64,000 nt of DNA from Telopea speciosissima (GCF_018873765.1 NC_057924.1:9883001-9947000); one strand, 5' to 3'. Shown: positions 42,280 through 56,692, counted from the first letter of the stretch. Numbers and translations: made by a program. The notes: generated by a model from the letters alone, not told the origin.

Positions 42280-44070
42280 GATTGCTTTTGCCTGTTACAA
42301 GTTGATTATGCAATATAAGTAGCCATACCTTTATTAGTTTTGGTGTTTAATCCTAATTAACAGGCTATTGCACAAACCCCTAACCAGTAACTGCTCTTTT
42401 GATTGAAATTAAATTTATTTTACAAAAGAAGGGGAAAAAACACCTCAAAAAATCCTATTTCCTCTAAGAACATTAGGAGCCATGGCATTCAAAGTTTCAA
42501 ACCAGTTTGACTATTATTTTCTCCGAAGGTATTAGAATTTAAAATATTGGCCTAGGCCGATTTGGATTCTGATCTGATTGATCCTTTTACTTGATTAGTT
42601 TTAATCCTTGCAAGCATTCAGTGTTTCGGGGGAAATAACTCTATAAATCATGCAGTACCTTGATGATTCAATGGGGTTTTAAGGAATTGGTACCCGAATC
42701 GGGTCTAGCCAATTTTGATCTGATTTTGTTTCAAAATGGCCGGAATCCATTAGGAATCAGCCAGATTCTGCCTGAATAGTAGAAACCATGTATGGATCAC
42801 TAGCTTTTGAATAGCAAGAATGTTAAGAATTAATAACACAGCACAACAATGATTACAAAAGAAAAATGAAAGAGAATCACACAAAAGAGAGAGAGAGAAA
42901 GAGAATATACAACAATTTACGTGGTTCACCTAAGATGGGCTACATCCACGGTTTAGAAATAAACCAGAACTTCCACTATTCTAATGAAGAAATTACGAAA
43001 CCCTAACACTCCCACCTCCTTGCAAGATCACTCCTATATAGAGTTTAACACATTACACTATAGAAAAACCCTAATTCTCGAAAGTACAAGACTATCCACC
43101 AATATAAATGATTCCCAAAAATTTGGGTCAGGGGCTTCCTCACCGACGAGTAGGACGACGACTGAAGTAGGGGAAAAGTGAATAATACTTCCTGGATTGA
43201 TGAATTGGTATTAGGTTCGACCAATATTCAAAACAACTGATTCGCCCAATCAGATTCAAATTTTTAAATCCTCAGGCTGGACCATACCATAAGAAGTAAA
43301 AAAACAGAGCAAGGGACAAACACAAAAGAAGTCCCTGTAGGGACTCATAAAAAAAGGAAGACCCTATAGGTAGTCTCAATAGTGCCCTGCCTCATACGGG
43401 TGATTAGAATAGGGATAGAGGCTGTGGGCACAGTGTGTGGCTGAAGAATTTGTCCGTGCTCTGTTAACCTAGTACGGTTGTACCAGTAGTGGAGGACAAT
43501 CAAGTATGGAGTATGGACCAGAGGGGATTGAACCAGATTCTCCAATGACCAAATGGATTGCAAGACTATTAATTACTCAACAAACCACCTTCATCTTCTT
43601 CCAATCTCCATTAACAAAATCTATTCACTGTGATTCTAACTACTTCACAAGCATTTACTTTTTAGTTAATGATGAACAGTGGATTATCCTTTCCATTTTG
43701 CAAAGGGTGTACTGCAAGTACAACAGGAGATTTCTAAGCTAAAACTTTAATCAGTTCATTGGAAAATACTATTTGATTTGTGTTTTGGGCAGATTACATC
43801 TTATCTGTGATTAGACAAAAAGGGTTGAGCATTGAGAAGTGCGTTAATCACCATCCACTGAGGCTTTAAAATTGAAATATTCTGTCCGAGAAGTGTTCAG
43901 GAAGCAGCATCTAAGAAGTATTTGTCCCACATTAAGAAAAAGACATCTAAAAAAGGAGAAAGCAATCGATTTCTATAGATAAGGCTTAAATTTATGCACT
44001 AGTTTGGGATCAATCTAATCAATACTGATACAAATTGGAGAGAGGAAAGAAGAAGAAAAGGTTATGATAT
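42280..44070. other. Intergenic
   Basis: AT-rich with scattered degenerate repeat fragments (near 42,540-42,780 and 43,200-43,270) and a short GA run (42,885-42,905). No gene was recognised. Confidence 0.45.
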
Positions 44071-44828
44071 AGAATTGGATTCTAAGACTATAGTTGATCA
44101 CATGTCACCAGTTTGCTTAGTTTCAGCTGCAAACAGAAATCAGAATGTCCATGTGAAATATATTTTCATGAAATATGACCCAACCACAACAGATTCTGAT
44201 ATTGTTCAGTCATTCCAAATCAAATCTCTCATCAATCTCATAGACCCCACAAAAAAAAAAAAAATCTTACTGTATGAAGGAGAAGGAATTAAAACAATTA
44301 ACAGCTACTTACAGTTGTGTTAGAATCCAATTTGACTGTTACAACCCCACAGAGAATTGGATTCTAAAACTATAGTCTAATCAGATGTCACCTGTCTGCC
44401 TAGTTTCAGCTGCAAACTGAAATGGGAATGTCTATGGTGAAATGTATTTTCATCACACATGACCCAACCCAATCCAATCTCTCATCAAATCTTCATAGAC
44501 GCACAAACAAACAATTTAACTGCAAGAAGGAGAAGGAATTAAAACAATTTAGCAGCTGTTTCAAGTTGTGTTAGAATTGAAATTCTAAATCTTGGGTTGG
44601 ATTCCAATTTGACTGTTATAACTCCATAGAGAATTGGGTTCTAAGACTATACGTTCTGAGATTGTTCACTCATTTCAATCCAATCCAATCTCTTATCAAT
44701 CCTCTTAGACCCAGAAACAAACATTTTAACTGCATGAAGGAGAAGGAACTAAAACTATTACCAGGTAATTCCAGTTGTGTTAAGACTTGAAATTCTAAGT
44801 CTTGGGTTGGAATCCAATTTGACTGTTA
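44071..44828. repeat. Three tandem copies of a ~280-bp unit
   Basis: Units start agaattgg(a/g)ttctaa at 44071, 44353 and about 44631 and share tagtttcagctgcaaac, gaaggagaaggaa(t/c)taaaac and ccaatttgactgtta blocks. The third is shortened to about 200 bp. An 82-codon frame in the first unit is not conserved in the others, so the repeat is non-coding. Confidence 0.8.
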
Positions 44829-47073
44829 GAACCAACTGTATGTCTATAACTTTTTAGGAAATTTCAAAGATGGATGTGGACATATCACAAATGTGAGATA
44901 GGGACTCTCAGAGTCTCAGGCTTTTTCAGTTTCAGAGGTGAAGAGAAACAAAACCTGGCCTTCACTGCATATTTCTCTTTCACACTATATTTTAAACTAT
45001 TCAACATTTCCAACTTTACTTGGTAGGACTGCCATTAATGAGATAATTTTGAAGATTCAAAACCCATTAATAAAACTATAAAACAAAGAACATTCATTAG
45101 CTGTTTCCTACCTCTCAACCACTTTGCCGACTTAATCGAGCTCTAGAAATCTTCTTGATCTTCCCTTGTCTTCCCAGTTCCCACGTTGTGGTAAGTGGTT
45201 TACCACTTGAAAATAGAAAATTACAAATTGAAATCCACTTGGTTTTCCAAGTCAACAACCCCATCCATCTTTTTTATCTACTCACTCCACTTGCTTTTGC
45301 AGTCGCTGCACCACTCTCCATCTGTCGGACATGATTGAATATTCCATGTAGCCTTCTCCCAGTATTTCAAGAATCAAGAATCGGTCGTAATCGATCCTGC
45401 TGCGGACCAATCTGACACGGTTGATTCACACCCAAAAATCCTAGAATTGTTGTGTTTTTAGATTTGATCACCGATTCTAGAGTTCTTGAGATCAGTATAG
45501 GAATTGGCAGGGACCGATTCAGTTCCCAATTTCTTTTGCTTGATGGGGTCTGTTTTGTCTTTTAGAGATTTTAGAGTCATTGTTCCAAAGTCTTTGATTT
45601 TAGGGTTTTCGAAGTTGAATTGCGGACATTTAGATCTCAAGGGTTGATTCTAGGGTTTTTGGAACAATAAAAAACAATAGGGGCTGGTTCAACCCCAATT
45701 ACTAGTTTAAAATCCTTGGTCCAATCTCTAGACGTCATCAATTTTGGGTATTAGCCTCAATTCAAGGATTAAAAACCCCGAATTGGGTTTAAAATTGGTC
45801 TCAATCGATTCTAAGCTGATCGATCGAGATCAATGAACAATCGGTCAATCCAAACCAGTCAAATTTGGGATTGACCCTAATGAAATCTGATTTCGACTCT
45901 AATCGATCAATCCAATCGACTCCATTTTGAAATCAATGCCTCAATTTGATTTCTTAATAATTTTAGGAAAAAGGAGTGTAACCTTGTGGTAGACATAGCT
46001 AATGCCTTTTTTTGTGTAGTGTGCATTATTTGTTGATAGGACAAACTGATAAGAACGGTAAATGAACTCCTTGATTTCAGGCTTCAGAACAAGACGATGG
46101 TCATCGACACCCTTCAAGTCAGTAGGCATCCAGTACTAAAGGGGTTGCAAATCCTTGTTTTTTCCAATAGGAAGAGTTAAGGCACCTTCCTATCGTGAGG
46201 ATGCGGGGCAAGAACAAGTCGAAGCAATAATGACGTTGGCTCCATACTGGCTATTAGGTGTATGATTCTGACTCTTTGAATCATGACACGAAAATCCTAT
46301 CCCTATTGATGGTTCTGTGCACTCCCTTTGGCCTGCACTGGCGCATGGCAACATACAAGCCATAAAATGCATTCCCATATTTTCAATTCTTTGACAAAGT
46401 TAAAATCCACGTGTCAACAGTAGGGGGCGAGTGGTGGTGGTGGTGGTGGTGGTTGTGGAAACGTTTGGACAAGCGAGTGGTCCTTTATCTAAAAACATAT
46501 AAACGAAGGGTAGACTTAAGAGGAAGTCACGAGAATAGGTATCTTTCATTGGTTCGCTACAGGGTAGTTACAGACTTTACAGGTACTTTGAAGGAAGAGC
46601 TCGGAATCCATTTCTATTTCCATTTCCATTTCCATTTCCATTTTCACCCCTATAAAAAAATAAATACATATATATTATAATTAAAAATTAAAAAAAGACC
46701 TTCGGAGTTGGAACTTGGAAGGAGAAAGCGGGAACCACATCGACGGACGTGAAACTGACGTCTCAATTACAGTGAATTTCTTATTTTAAGATCCGAGCTG
46801 TCTACTCTCTGTCTCGTCCTCCCTCGCGCAACAGAGTAAAGTTGCCACCGCCGTTTGCCCAATCAAAACTATAGCGAAAGCGGTGGATAGATAGAGATCG
46901 AGACTCGAGAGGCTCAAAAGGCGGAGTTGTGTAATCTTTTTTTCTGTCCTGAGAAGTTCTTCACGTTTCTTGGCGAAATCCGGTCGCCAGAGGTGTGAGT
47001 GAGAGTCACCTGTTGATGGACTAACACAGGCTTAGTAGTGAAGTGAATCAGAATCAAACTCAGGCATAAAAGG
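44829..47073. other. Intergenic and 5' leader of the VAP4-type gene
   Basis: Repeat-derived cgatc-rich DNA runs at 45,700-45,930. A (TGG)n run lies at 46,430-46,452, and a (TTTCCA)n run at about 46,610-46,640. The segment 46,780-47,070 is less AT-rich and is probably promoter and 5' leader of the downstream gene. No clear TATA box is seen. Confidence 0.45.
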
Positions 47074-50000
47074 ATGGCTATTGCTGAAGAGAATTCTCAT
47101 TCAGACGGCAACGTTTGGAGTCTCTGTCGAATGCCGTTTTGGCAAGCAGGAAATGCTTCTTCTTCATCTGCTTCGCAGAACCTTCACCAGCAGAATCACA
47201 ACCAGCAACATCTCGATGGATCTAATAATCATACTTCAAGCACCGTTTCATCAGTTGCTAGATCCTTGCTTCCGACGCGGCGTAGACTTCGTCTTGATCC
47301 TCCCAGCAAGCTATACTTCCCTTGTACGTTTAGGCTTCTTTGATTTTCTACTCGTTGACTTGGGTTAATTTTTTCTTTTATTTTTGTTTTCGTTTGGGGT
47401 TCTGGTGTAGTGGGTTCGTTGATTTTCGCTGATTTGATCTATTTGCAGAACTGGGTTTTGTTCATTTTTCTGGTATTTGATCTCCGCCGTTTTCATTTTC
47501 TATGGAGGGGTTGTCTTCTTAGTTAGCTTAGGGATTTGGGTTTTGTTTATGTTGCCTTTGTTTGTTCAATTTTTTAAGATGCGGTGGTTTTCTTTTCCTT
47601 CTTAACTTTGACTTAGTTCCTGCTGACCTTGGAACTATGCTTGTTTGTTTAGTTTGGTTTTTATCTGAATTGATTTCTGCACTTATAACATTCTGGTTCC
47701 TTCTTGTTTTCTGGGTTTGCACTCTTTCACAGTTCATTGGAGCGTTTGCTGTACACATTGCAGAAAATCCCGGTCTCTTTATAAAAAATAAATTTCTTTC
47801 CTAAAATCAATTTCAAGATAGTTCATTTTGGGCGTTCCATTTGCTTATTTAGTGTCTGATTATTAATTTCCTTTTTACCATTGTTTCTGTTGAAGATGAA
47901 CCTGGCAAACAAGTCAGAAGCGCGATTAGGATAAAAAACACTAGCAAGTCTCACGTTGCTTTCAAGGTATGGATGTAAACAATCTCTACTCGTTTCCGGA
48001 CGTTTTTATCCTATTGCTGAAGCAGATAGCTTACAAATCTCAGAAAAAAATATAACCTTTGTGCTTAAAATCCAGAGTATAAGTTCTTATCTTGGTTATT
48101 CCTATTTGCTTATAGTCATGTGATGGTTTTACACATGATACATCATGGATGCTGTGTACTGGATTTAGTTTGTTGAAAGTGTTTCAGCTTGTTTTCCCAT
48201 TCTTGTGTTATTACAATTATCACTGAATTGAAACATCTGATGGGCGATTTCTTTGGGTGCTTTAGTTTCAAACAACTGCACCAAAAAGCTGTTTCATGCG
48301 ACCTCCGGGGGGTATCCTTGTTCCTGGAGAAAGTCTCATTGCAACTGGTAATAAAATAGCCTCAATGTTGGGTTAATTTGTACTTAGTATTCCTTTTCTG
48401 TTTTAATTCTTAAGCATATTTTCTATCTGACTTTGGTTTAAAATTTTAGTGTTCAAGTTTGTGGAGCAACCCGAGAACAATGAGAAACAAGTAGATCAGA
48501 AGTCCAAGGTTAAATTTAAGATTGTTAGCCTAAAAGTAAAAGGAGGAATGGATTACGTGCCAGAGCTGGTGAGTGCTTTTTCTATGTTGGATAGTTACTA
48601 GTGTATGTTCTGGCTTGTCTCCCCAATTTGGTAGTTCACGCCTAATATGCTATGAGCCTGATCACTTTATATTATTAGTTTTGTCGTATAATTGAGTGAA
48701 GGCTCCCTCATACAATAGCTTGCTTTTTTTTATTCTGAGGCAGGTGGGTATGGGTGAATTTGAGTCGGGTCTGCTATTACATGTTACTTGATATGAGGTG
48801 CCCTCATTGGGTAAATCATGTACCTCCTATATATATATATATTGTTTATAACCTTTTGGACCCAGTTTTCCTTCAGCCACTGTCAAGGAGAATTCCTTGA
48901 TGTGGGATTCAGATGCGCGTGGGAGGTATTGGAAGGGTATTTTGGGATACTAAAACCCTATAGGGGTTTGTGAACCCTAGGATGGTATGGTGAACCTTCC
49001 AGCTCGGTGGAGAAACTCTGTCCTAACCTATTTATATTCACTTTTGTTTCTGATGTATCCTATATTCCTAAGGTATCTAATTTTGTCAATATTTTTCAGA
49101 ATATTAAGCCTTTTTTAGTATATCTCACAGTAGTCTGCTTGTGTCAAACTATCCTAAATTTTCACTTCTAATATTGCTTGCAATATCAATAGACATTCAT
49201 AAGAAGACAGTATATTTTGGAACTAGGCAATCTCCACACCAAGATGTCCCATGTTGAGAATTCACATGAATAACAGATCTGAACGAACTGTCTGTCTAAA
49301 TAGTCTAGTTTAGCTGTATAAGTCTCAATCTCCATTCTGGCCTGGCTTTGATATTCATATTTAGGATGTTACTGGGATTCCATCCGATTTAGTATTGGAG
49401 TCAATTTTTTTTTTCCTTTGTAATATTTTTTGGGCAGTTGGGATTATAGGTTCATTGAAACTCCTGAGTTCATAATAGTAACTATTGAGATAATTATCAA
49501 ATTATCATATTCAGTGTGCACTTTATTTGAAAATATGAGTACTTGCCCCTTCTGATTTTTTTGTGACTACCACTATCAAATTCTTAGTAAGGTATTTTTT
49601 TTACCATATCATTCTGGATTCCCCGGAAAAAAAAAAAAAAAAGGGTTCCGGTGCCTGATGGAAATTTGTTATTTGACATTTTTCTGATGCAGTTCGATGA
49701 GCAGAAAGATCAAGTAGCAGTTGAACAGATTCTGAGGGTTGAATTCTTAGATGCGGAGCGTCCTAGCCCGGTAGGAAGGATCACAGTACTGTGTGTGTGT
49801 GTGTACTGGGTGTGCACGCCTGCATGTACATATATGTCCATAATTTACTATTTTTTATTGCCTATAATTATAAAATGATTTGTTTTAAGGCGATGGAGAA
49901 ACTCAAGCGACAGTTGGCCGAGGCTGAGGCTGCACTGGAAGCACGAAAGAAACCTCCAGAGGACGCAGGCCCAAAACTTGTTGGGGAAGGGCTTGTTATT

Positions 50001-50157
50001 GATGAATGGGTAAATTAGTTCTGTTAAGGTTTTCTTCCATTGTATGGTCATTCTTTTAGTTTATTAGACTTATGTTTTCCTCTGTTGTCTTTTGTAGAAA
50101 GAACGAAGGGAAAGATACCTGGCACGGCAACAGGTTGAAGGTTCTGATTCAGTATAA
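47074..50157 (+). CDS. Vesicle-associated protein 4-type (VAP/MSP domain), 7 exons
   Basis: Exons are 47074-47323, 47896-47966, 48266-48347, 48450-48568, 49693-49770, 49890-50009 and 50098-50157. All junctions are GT-AG and the joined frame is 259 codons plus TAA. Residues 1-75 are a polar extension with an arginine-rich LLPTRRRLRLDPPSKLYFPY. The major-sperm-protein fold spans about 77-200: EPGKQVRSAIRIKNTSKSHV, then FQTTAPKSCFMRPPGGILVP and VFKFVEQPENN. A Lys/Glu-rich coiled coil follows (MEKLKRQLAEAEAALEARKK, about 200-220). VAP proteins bind FFAT-type partners at ER contact sites. This C-terminus lacks a membrane anchor, as in plant PVA4-type proteins, so the protein is probably soluble. 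Length and domain order fit VAP4-1/4-2. Confidence 0.92.
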
Positions 50158-53100
50158 AGTGCAAACTGCTTTTGTTGTAAGCGCTTCTCTACTTGGAATG
50201 AATCATTATGTACTGTGGAGGAAAAATGTCAATTTCAACCCCTTTTGTGTAAGGGTTTATCATGTACGGGGATTTATCTACAGGTTCAGCTAGAAATAAA
50301 ATGTGAGGGGAATCTAATGGAGTTTACTATACTTGAATCTGCGCCAATGGAGTACTCCCCCCCACCCCCCCCCCCTCTTCAGAAAAAAAAAATGTGTGCC
50401 CTATATCCGCCTTGTAGATAATGGGATTTTTGCTTCTTGCGGAAATATGTTTGTTTTCTATGGCAAGTGAATTATTGGTTAGAATTGTTTTTTATTTAGT
50501 TGTTCTGGATGTAAATTTTGCTTTGATGTATCGACGGACACATTGTCTTTGTATTCCATTTACTTTTACTTTGAGTTCTGTTCTGATGCATCATAATGTG
50601 CTCTCTCCCTGATAGTGCTTGTTGCTTTTTATTTGGAAGGAAATGTCTTTAAGTTTTGGATCTTGTGGATGAACCATGATGGCTTATCTGATTATTTGAA
50701 AACAGTGTGGGTTAGGTTGAGGTAGTTTAACTAAACAAGAGTGCTGACATTGTTTGGAAGATAATGATCTTAAAATAGTGCAAACCTGAATTTCTTTCCA
50801 ACCCCAAGTAGTTGGGTTGAAGGGTAGTTGAGTTAGGACATGAAACATCTGCTAACTGCTACTCTACGAATATTGTTGTTTGTTGTTGGGAGAAGATCTC
50901 TGCGTGTGGGGTTTATGGTTTTTTTTTTGAAAATGTTGTATTAGAGTAGTGATGTTCCTGGTATGATGCAGAGAGCACTTGGGTTATGATGTTGAGAGGG
51001 TTCTCTCTTGTTTAGAGGTTATGCTGGATCTTGTGGGTTCCTCTTTGGATTAGTGGAGAGGCTATTGGGAGATCCAGGTGATCTGTTTTTCATTGTTAAT
51101 TTTTTTGATTGAACCTATTCTGTACTGGTGGGTGATTAATGCTAGAATAGTAAATGTATTCCCTGAGCTCTTAATTCGTAGATGCGCACTCCCAAAGACA
51201 CAAATCACATTCACCAGAATTCTCAAAACACCTACAAGAAGTCATATATCACATAGTAGAGAAAAGGGGGTGGGGGAGATTAATATAAAGCTAAAAAAAA
51301 TACTGAACGAGTTGGAGTGGTAGGGAATTTAGAGGGTGGTGTCTAATCTTCTTTTCCGATGCAGGTATACTGTATGCCTTTATTCTATTTTCTTTCCTTC
51401 TTTTTTCTCTGTTTGGGCAAGCACGACCATTACCAAGTGAGCAACAGCTTGTTACAGGCTGTATCTGTGGGATCCTTTTATTTATTTAAAGGGAGAGGGT
51501 TCTCTGAACAAGCGGCACGGAGGAGCGCATCAATGAGGTCCGAGAAAATGGTATTGTACATTGGAGGGTAGAGTGAGGTCATCTCATGTGAGAAAGATGG
51601 ACACAAGGGTGCTAGTATATCCTATCCTGCGGCTCAGAGAACCTTTGCTCTCTTGTTTAAATTTTGAAATGACTTCAGACTGAGCAACAACCTAAAGGGC
51701 TAGAACCATGGTTTTAGGTTTCCCATTGGTGGTACGGCCGATATTGCTTTGGTGGTATTGAAACCGGGGAAGGCAAAATAGAGAGAAAAAAATAACCCGT
51801 AGGAATCAAGTTTGATATATCAATTTCTTCAAAATTAGTTTGAGTAGCAGTGTTTTTGGCCTTTGGCCTCCAGAAAACTGTTAGCATCTTTCTAGGTGTA
51901 ACATGATAAAATTTTTCTATAATTTATCATCATTACATACATTGAAATGCTTTCCTTCTTCCTTTACCCAGTTTCTTTGTATTTTTCTTTTCTGCTTTTC
52001 TGTTGCCTTCGTTGCAAGATCAAGTTTCATATGTACAAATACATCAATCAAACAAATTATATAAGCAAGGGAACTAAACGTTTACTCCACACCAATTTTA
52101 AGTCCTTTTATTATTATTGTTTCTTGGAGTATCTAGTTTTTTTTTTTTATTATTAATTATTTGTCAATAAGGAACACAATAAGTTAAAAACAAAATTAAA
52201 AGGTTAATGGGAGTATGTTTTCTGCATGGGACGTAGGGGTCATGCCCATGCACAACAGAGGCCGGAATGACCGTCATGCCTTCATATATGATGGAAATTC
52301 TACCCCCCCTTTTGTGCCACTGCGTGCGCTCTCATTGGCTGGTGCGCACGACGTTGCCCTTGCATCCCACCCAAAATATAGTGCCCAAGATTAATATATG
52401 AGAAATAAAAGTTGCTTAGCCTTTTTTTCCCTTACCATTAAATATATTATGGGATTCGTTAAGGATTAAAAAGAGGGAAAATGTTCCATTGGCATGCAAT
52501 ACTAAAATTTGAAGGAAAGGTTTTTTTTCTTCTCAAAATATAGGAGATTATTTTACCAAAGTAGTGATGGTACCTTGATCATTGGTACCCTAAGCACCCA
52601 TGGAGGATTATGCCTCCATCATGTGGTTGGATACTTGGATCCTTTCCAAATATAATTATGTTCAAATGTGCTTATTAGTCATACCCAACTATAAAAATGC
52701 TAAAAGACAGAAAAATATTAAAAATAAAACTTATAAATAATAATTACTTTTTATCAAACATTTTACGACAAAAACAAATGTCGCTTTAGGGATGGGGCTG
52801 GTAATAAAACAAAACATATCTAGATTAGGAACTTGTAAGTATTTCCATCAGTCATGTCTTTTCTTTAATCTTTGTTCATTAAGGGTATAGAATTTTTATC
52901 TATGAACCTACTAATGATATTATCAAACTTTAAGAATAAATAAATAATTTTAAAAAAAATAAAAATTGGTCACTTGATTTAAAACTGATGAAGAAGATGA
53001 GCAATTTTTATGAGAATTTTTTAAATGAAATAATGATTTGATGAACTCTTATAATTTAAAGGTGTATGTAGTTGATAGGGAACAAAAGGTTAATGTGAAA

Positions 53101-53322
53101 AGAACTCATACTTGGTTCTAAAATTTACATAGAGTCTTGGTTTATCAATGCTAAACGATTTAAACAAGCTCATCTCAAAGAAGACCTTTTTTTTTTAACA
53201 AGAGAAAATAAATACAAATTAAAGCAAAGATAAAATATTTGTTACAGAACAATGCCTTATTCTCTCTCCCCTCTTGTCCAGTACTCTCCTTAACCCTATA
53301 ATATTATTAAGGGCAAAAGAAC
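50158..53322. other. 3' flank of the VAP4-type gene and intergenic DNA
   Basis: The first several hundred bases are probably 3' UTR and flank, with a C-run at 50,360-50,375. A gggttttagg..ggtggta repeat-like block lies near 51,710-51,770. No other gene is recognised; the frames seen are short and not protein-like. Confidence 0.45.
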
Positions 53323-53467
53323 TCTGTTCACGAGTGTGGCCTATATCAGCACTCCCATGAGTCTATCTCTCTCTTCTCCATATGAAAAGACAGCTCCACC
53401 CCCTTGTTTTAAGAAGGAGAGAGCTAGACACATGAGAATGCTGGCATAGGCCACACTCCTGAACAGA
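53323..53467. mobile_element. MITE with ~40-bp inverted ends
   Basis: The left end CTGTTCACGAGTGTGGCCTA and right end (inverted) CTGTTCAGGAGTGTGGCCTA continue into an inverted cagca(c/t)tc.catg.gtcta. The middle is a short AT/GA-rich loop. A half copy of the same end is found at about 60,785-60,870. I could not define a clean target duplication. Confidence 0.7.
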
Positions 53468-56427
53468 AAACTGCTTCCCTATTGTCAAATATTGCTTGTG
53501 GAACATCTTTATTGACTTGTTTACAAAAAAAAAAAAAATCCTTATTGAGTCTCTCTCCCTTCCTACCCCTACTTTGTCTCTAAATCTCTCACAGTCAATG
53601 TCCAAAATTATAAATTCGCTTATTAAAGATATTAAGATTAACTTAAAGTGTGTATCAGTAGATCTCTCTATTTTTATCATATTTCTATCTACAATCTCTC
53701 TTTAATATCTCTCCCTTTCACTCTCACATCCTTCTCCTTCACTTTCACATTTCTTTCCATTATGCTTTTTTCTCCTAAAAAATTCTTCCTCTTCTTGCAT
53801 CACTTTAATATGAAAAGGCCATAACAAGAACAAATCCTATAATCTCCCTCCCTCTCTCCAACAAATATCAGCAGGTAAGATTTCTCTTTTCTTTTGGATA
53901 GTTTAATATCAACTTAACTTCCTAACCTAATAGATTTCCATTTTTGTCCCCTGTTTTTTTTTTTTAGCTTAAAAGAGTCTTGACTTGTAATCTTCACACA
54001 CCCTTTTTTAGTTATAGAGATCTACTTAGATAGAGAGAGTGGATCACAATCAATATTTTTCTTATCTATCTTTCTTTATGTTTATCTTCTTAATGGCCCA
54101 TAATACCATTAAAATAAAAAGAATCAAACTAGTTTAGGTTTAAAGAAGAATGTTACAAAATTTAAGTCTAGAGACATGGGCTTTTGAAAAAAACTCTCCA
54201 CAGCTAAGCCTTAATGCATGTTGTGCTGTACTCATCTGTCACTTATGGTGTAAAGTAGACATTACTTAAGGTTGATAAACAGTTCTTCACTCCCCTAATT
54301 ACAAAATAAAAAAATGAAAAAGGAAAAGAACAAAGGATGTAGACAACTTGAAAGCAAAAGAAAACCAAATAAAAACAAGTTAGGTGAAGATTAGGTGATA
54401 AGAAGGATCATGTTCATTTATATTTCATATTCATATATAGTTTAAGATTTAATTTAGATTCCCTTATTAGTTTATGTGGTGGTAGTGAAGCTTTTTTAGT
54501 TGCATGAACCAATTAATTAAGATCTTGTCTCCTATAAGTATGAAAATACTCAAATGGCATGGATAGTTCTGATCATGATCTTTACAGCCACTAACCTCTT
54601 AAAAGGTAGGCCTATGGTGTATAGAGATAATCCAAAAGAAAGCTACCCACATTCATAAAAGGCTATATTAGGTACTAGAGGAAAAAGGAGGTACTAGTTT
54701 TAGTAGATGGACCTCAATTTGCTTAGGTTTTTCTCTCATATGTATACGTTTAATGGACACAAATTTTCATTATCAATGGATCTTAATGCCTACATTAGTC
54801 TATGGACCGGGTGGGTGATGGAAAAATCCCCTCACCATAGGCATCTAAACCTTTTGATTGAACTCATGGGGGGTAGTTTTGACTATAAACAATAGGGTGT
54901 GAGAGTTAATGATGAACCCAAAATCCAATCATAAAATCACATCACCACTAGACGTGTCAAGGAAAACTTTGTCCTTAGTTTATCTACTTGATTTGGGTGG
55001 TTCCATTTTAGTGAGCTACATATGGATGTATCCTAAGATGATTTGTTAAGAGTGAAGAAAGCTAAAGCAGAAAGGCCAATGATGGTTCAATGGCTATATT
55101 GCGGAGAAGCCCATTGCTATGGGGAGGTCTTGGGGTTCAAGTCTCTTGGTTCACATCTTCCCCCCAAGTCCATTATCAATTGAGTATTAGGCATTCAACT
55201 ATCTCGCTAGGGATGTATTGTAGCCTGAGACTGATCCAACAGATTATTAAACATATTAGGTTCAAGCACTGACTTATTAATAATAGGGCGTTCTTAGACC
55301 TAAGTGTAAGGTAATGGCTTGACGGTTGCTCGGCGGAATAAATTGATCGATTGATAATCGACCATTTATAGACCAATTAGTCTGTTTAAGCTCACTTAGC
55401 CCGATAATAGCCCATTGATGACCTGTTTAAAGAGCTCATTTAGCCCGATAATAGGCCGTTGATGACCCATTTAAAGACGAATTATACAAACATGTCCATG
55501 CCCTTGTCTACAAAGCCCAACTACCTAAGCGGACGAAAAACAATGCTAGATCTTAAATGGATAAAAACCAATTATGCCCGATCGAAACAAACAGGCCTGA
55601 CCAGTTGACACCTGCCCTGATCGATCCCAATTTAATTCGGGCTGTACCAGGGATCCGACAGCTGCTTCCTAAACTCATGCTTTGCTCTATTCAGCTGCAC
55701 TTTAACTAAGCCAATGTTTTCGTTCGACATTGTCTCATAGTACAACGAAGAATTGTGATTCAGTATCTCCCGCCTAAGAGGAAACTCCGTGTTGAACATG
55801 GGGGCCAGTATCTCTCAGTTTGTATGTATTGTGGTGTCGTACATGAGCCTTGGGGGATTAATCGGCCAAAAGGCTGGATACCTCCTTTTTCAAAAACAAA
55901 AACAAAAATAAAAAAATAAAAAAATTCCATGTCTTAGTGTGTTTATCTCAGGATTTTGATGGATTGGTAACATGGGTGTGTTTATCATAGGATTTTGATG
56001 GATTCCAATACAACGGTTCCTAAGCAGTCGTTTCAGTGTTAGCTGGCCTCATCTGATCTAATCACTTCCTACGTTCCTTTAAAGAAAAAACAAGAATGGC
56101 CAATAATTGCAGGGACATAATAGTAAAATGAAGGTGAAGACTGACTTATGAATAAACCAATAAAAAAAATAGAAAGATAACATAAAGTATTCCTTATGTG
56201 GGGCCCACATTTAGATAATGAACTGTTTGGCTTTGTTTTTTTTTATTGGAAATCATAATCATGGATGAGTCCAAAAGATAGGACATTTGGGTATCAGATA
56301 AGATCGTCACTTGCCCACTCCTCTACCCACCATAGATGGGCTGAAGCTGTTTTTTTCTCTTTTTCTTCCAAAACTTCTCTTTAATATCTCCTTTCCTTTT
56401 CATTTCTCGCAAAGATTTACATGTAAG
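53468..56427. other. Intergenic
   Basis: AT-rich. CT-rich tracts occur at 53,690-53,850. Bases 55,310-55,640 contain gataatag..ccattgatgac repeated twice and cgattgataatcgacc-like motifs of repeat origin. No gene was recognised. Confidence 0.45.
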
Positions 56428-56692
56428 CATGGTTCGTAATCTTGGTATTGGGATTGGATCAATTGTTTCGGATCAATATACCTTAGAATCGGGTCAAATT
56501 TGGTGTATTTGCCCCTGTTTTTTCATTTAAAAAAATTGTTTTTTTTTTTTAAAAAAAAAATCCTTCTACCCTTGCCCGGTGTATTGGATCAGTCTCGATA
56601 TCAGCTAATGCCGATACCAATACCGGTATCGATACCAATCTCGATCCATTTCAACCAATATGTACCTATCCAATCCGAGATTACAAACCATG
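56428..56692. mobile_element. hAT-type MITE upstream of a DUF3774-like gene
   Basis: A 265-bp element with ends CATGGTTCGTAATCTTGG and the inverted CATGGTTTGTAATCTCGG. It is flanked by perfect 8-bp duplications CATGTAAG (56420-56427 and 56693-56700), as expected for hAT. It ends about 250 bases before the downstream ATG and about 115 bases before the TATA box. Confidence 0.85.
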
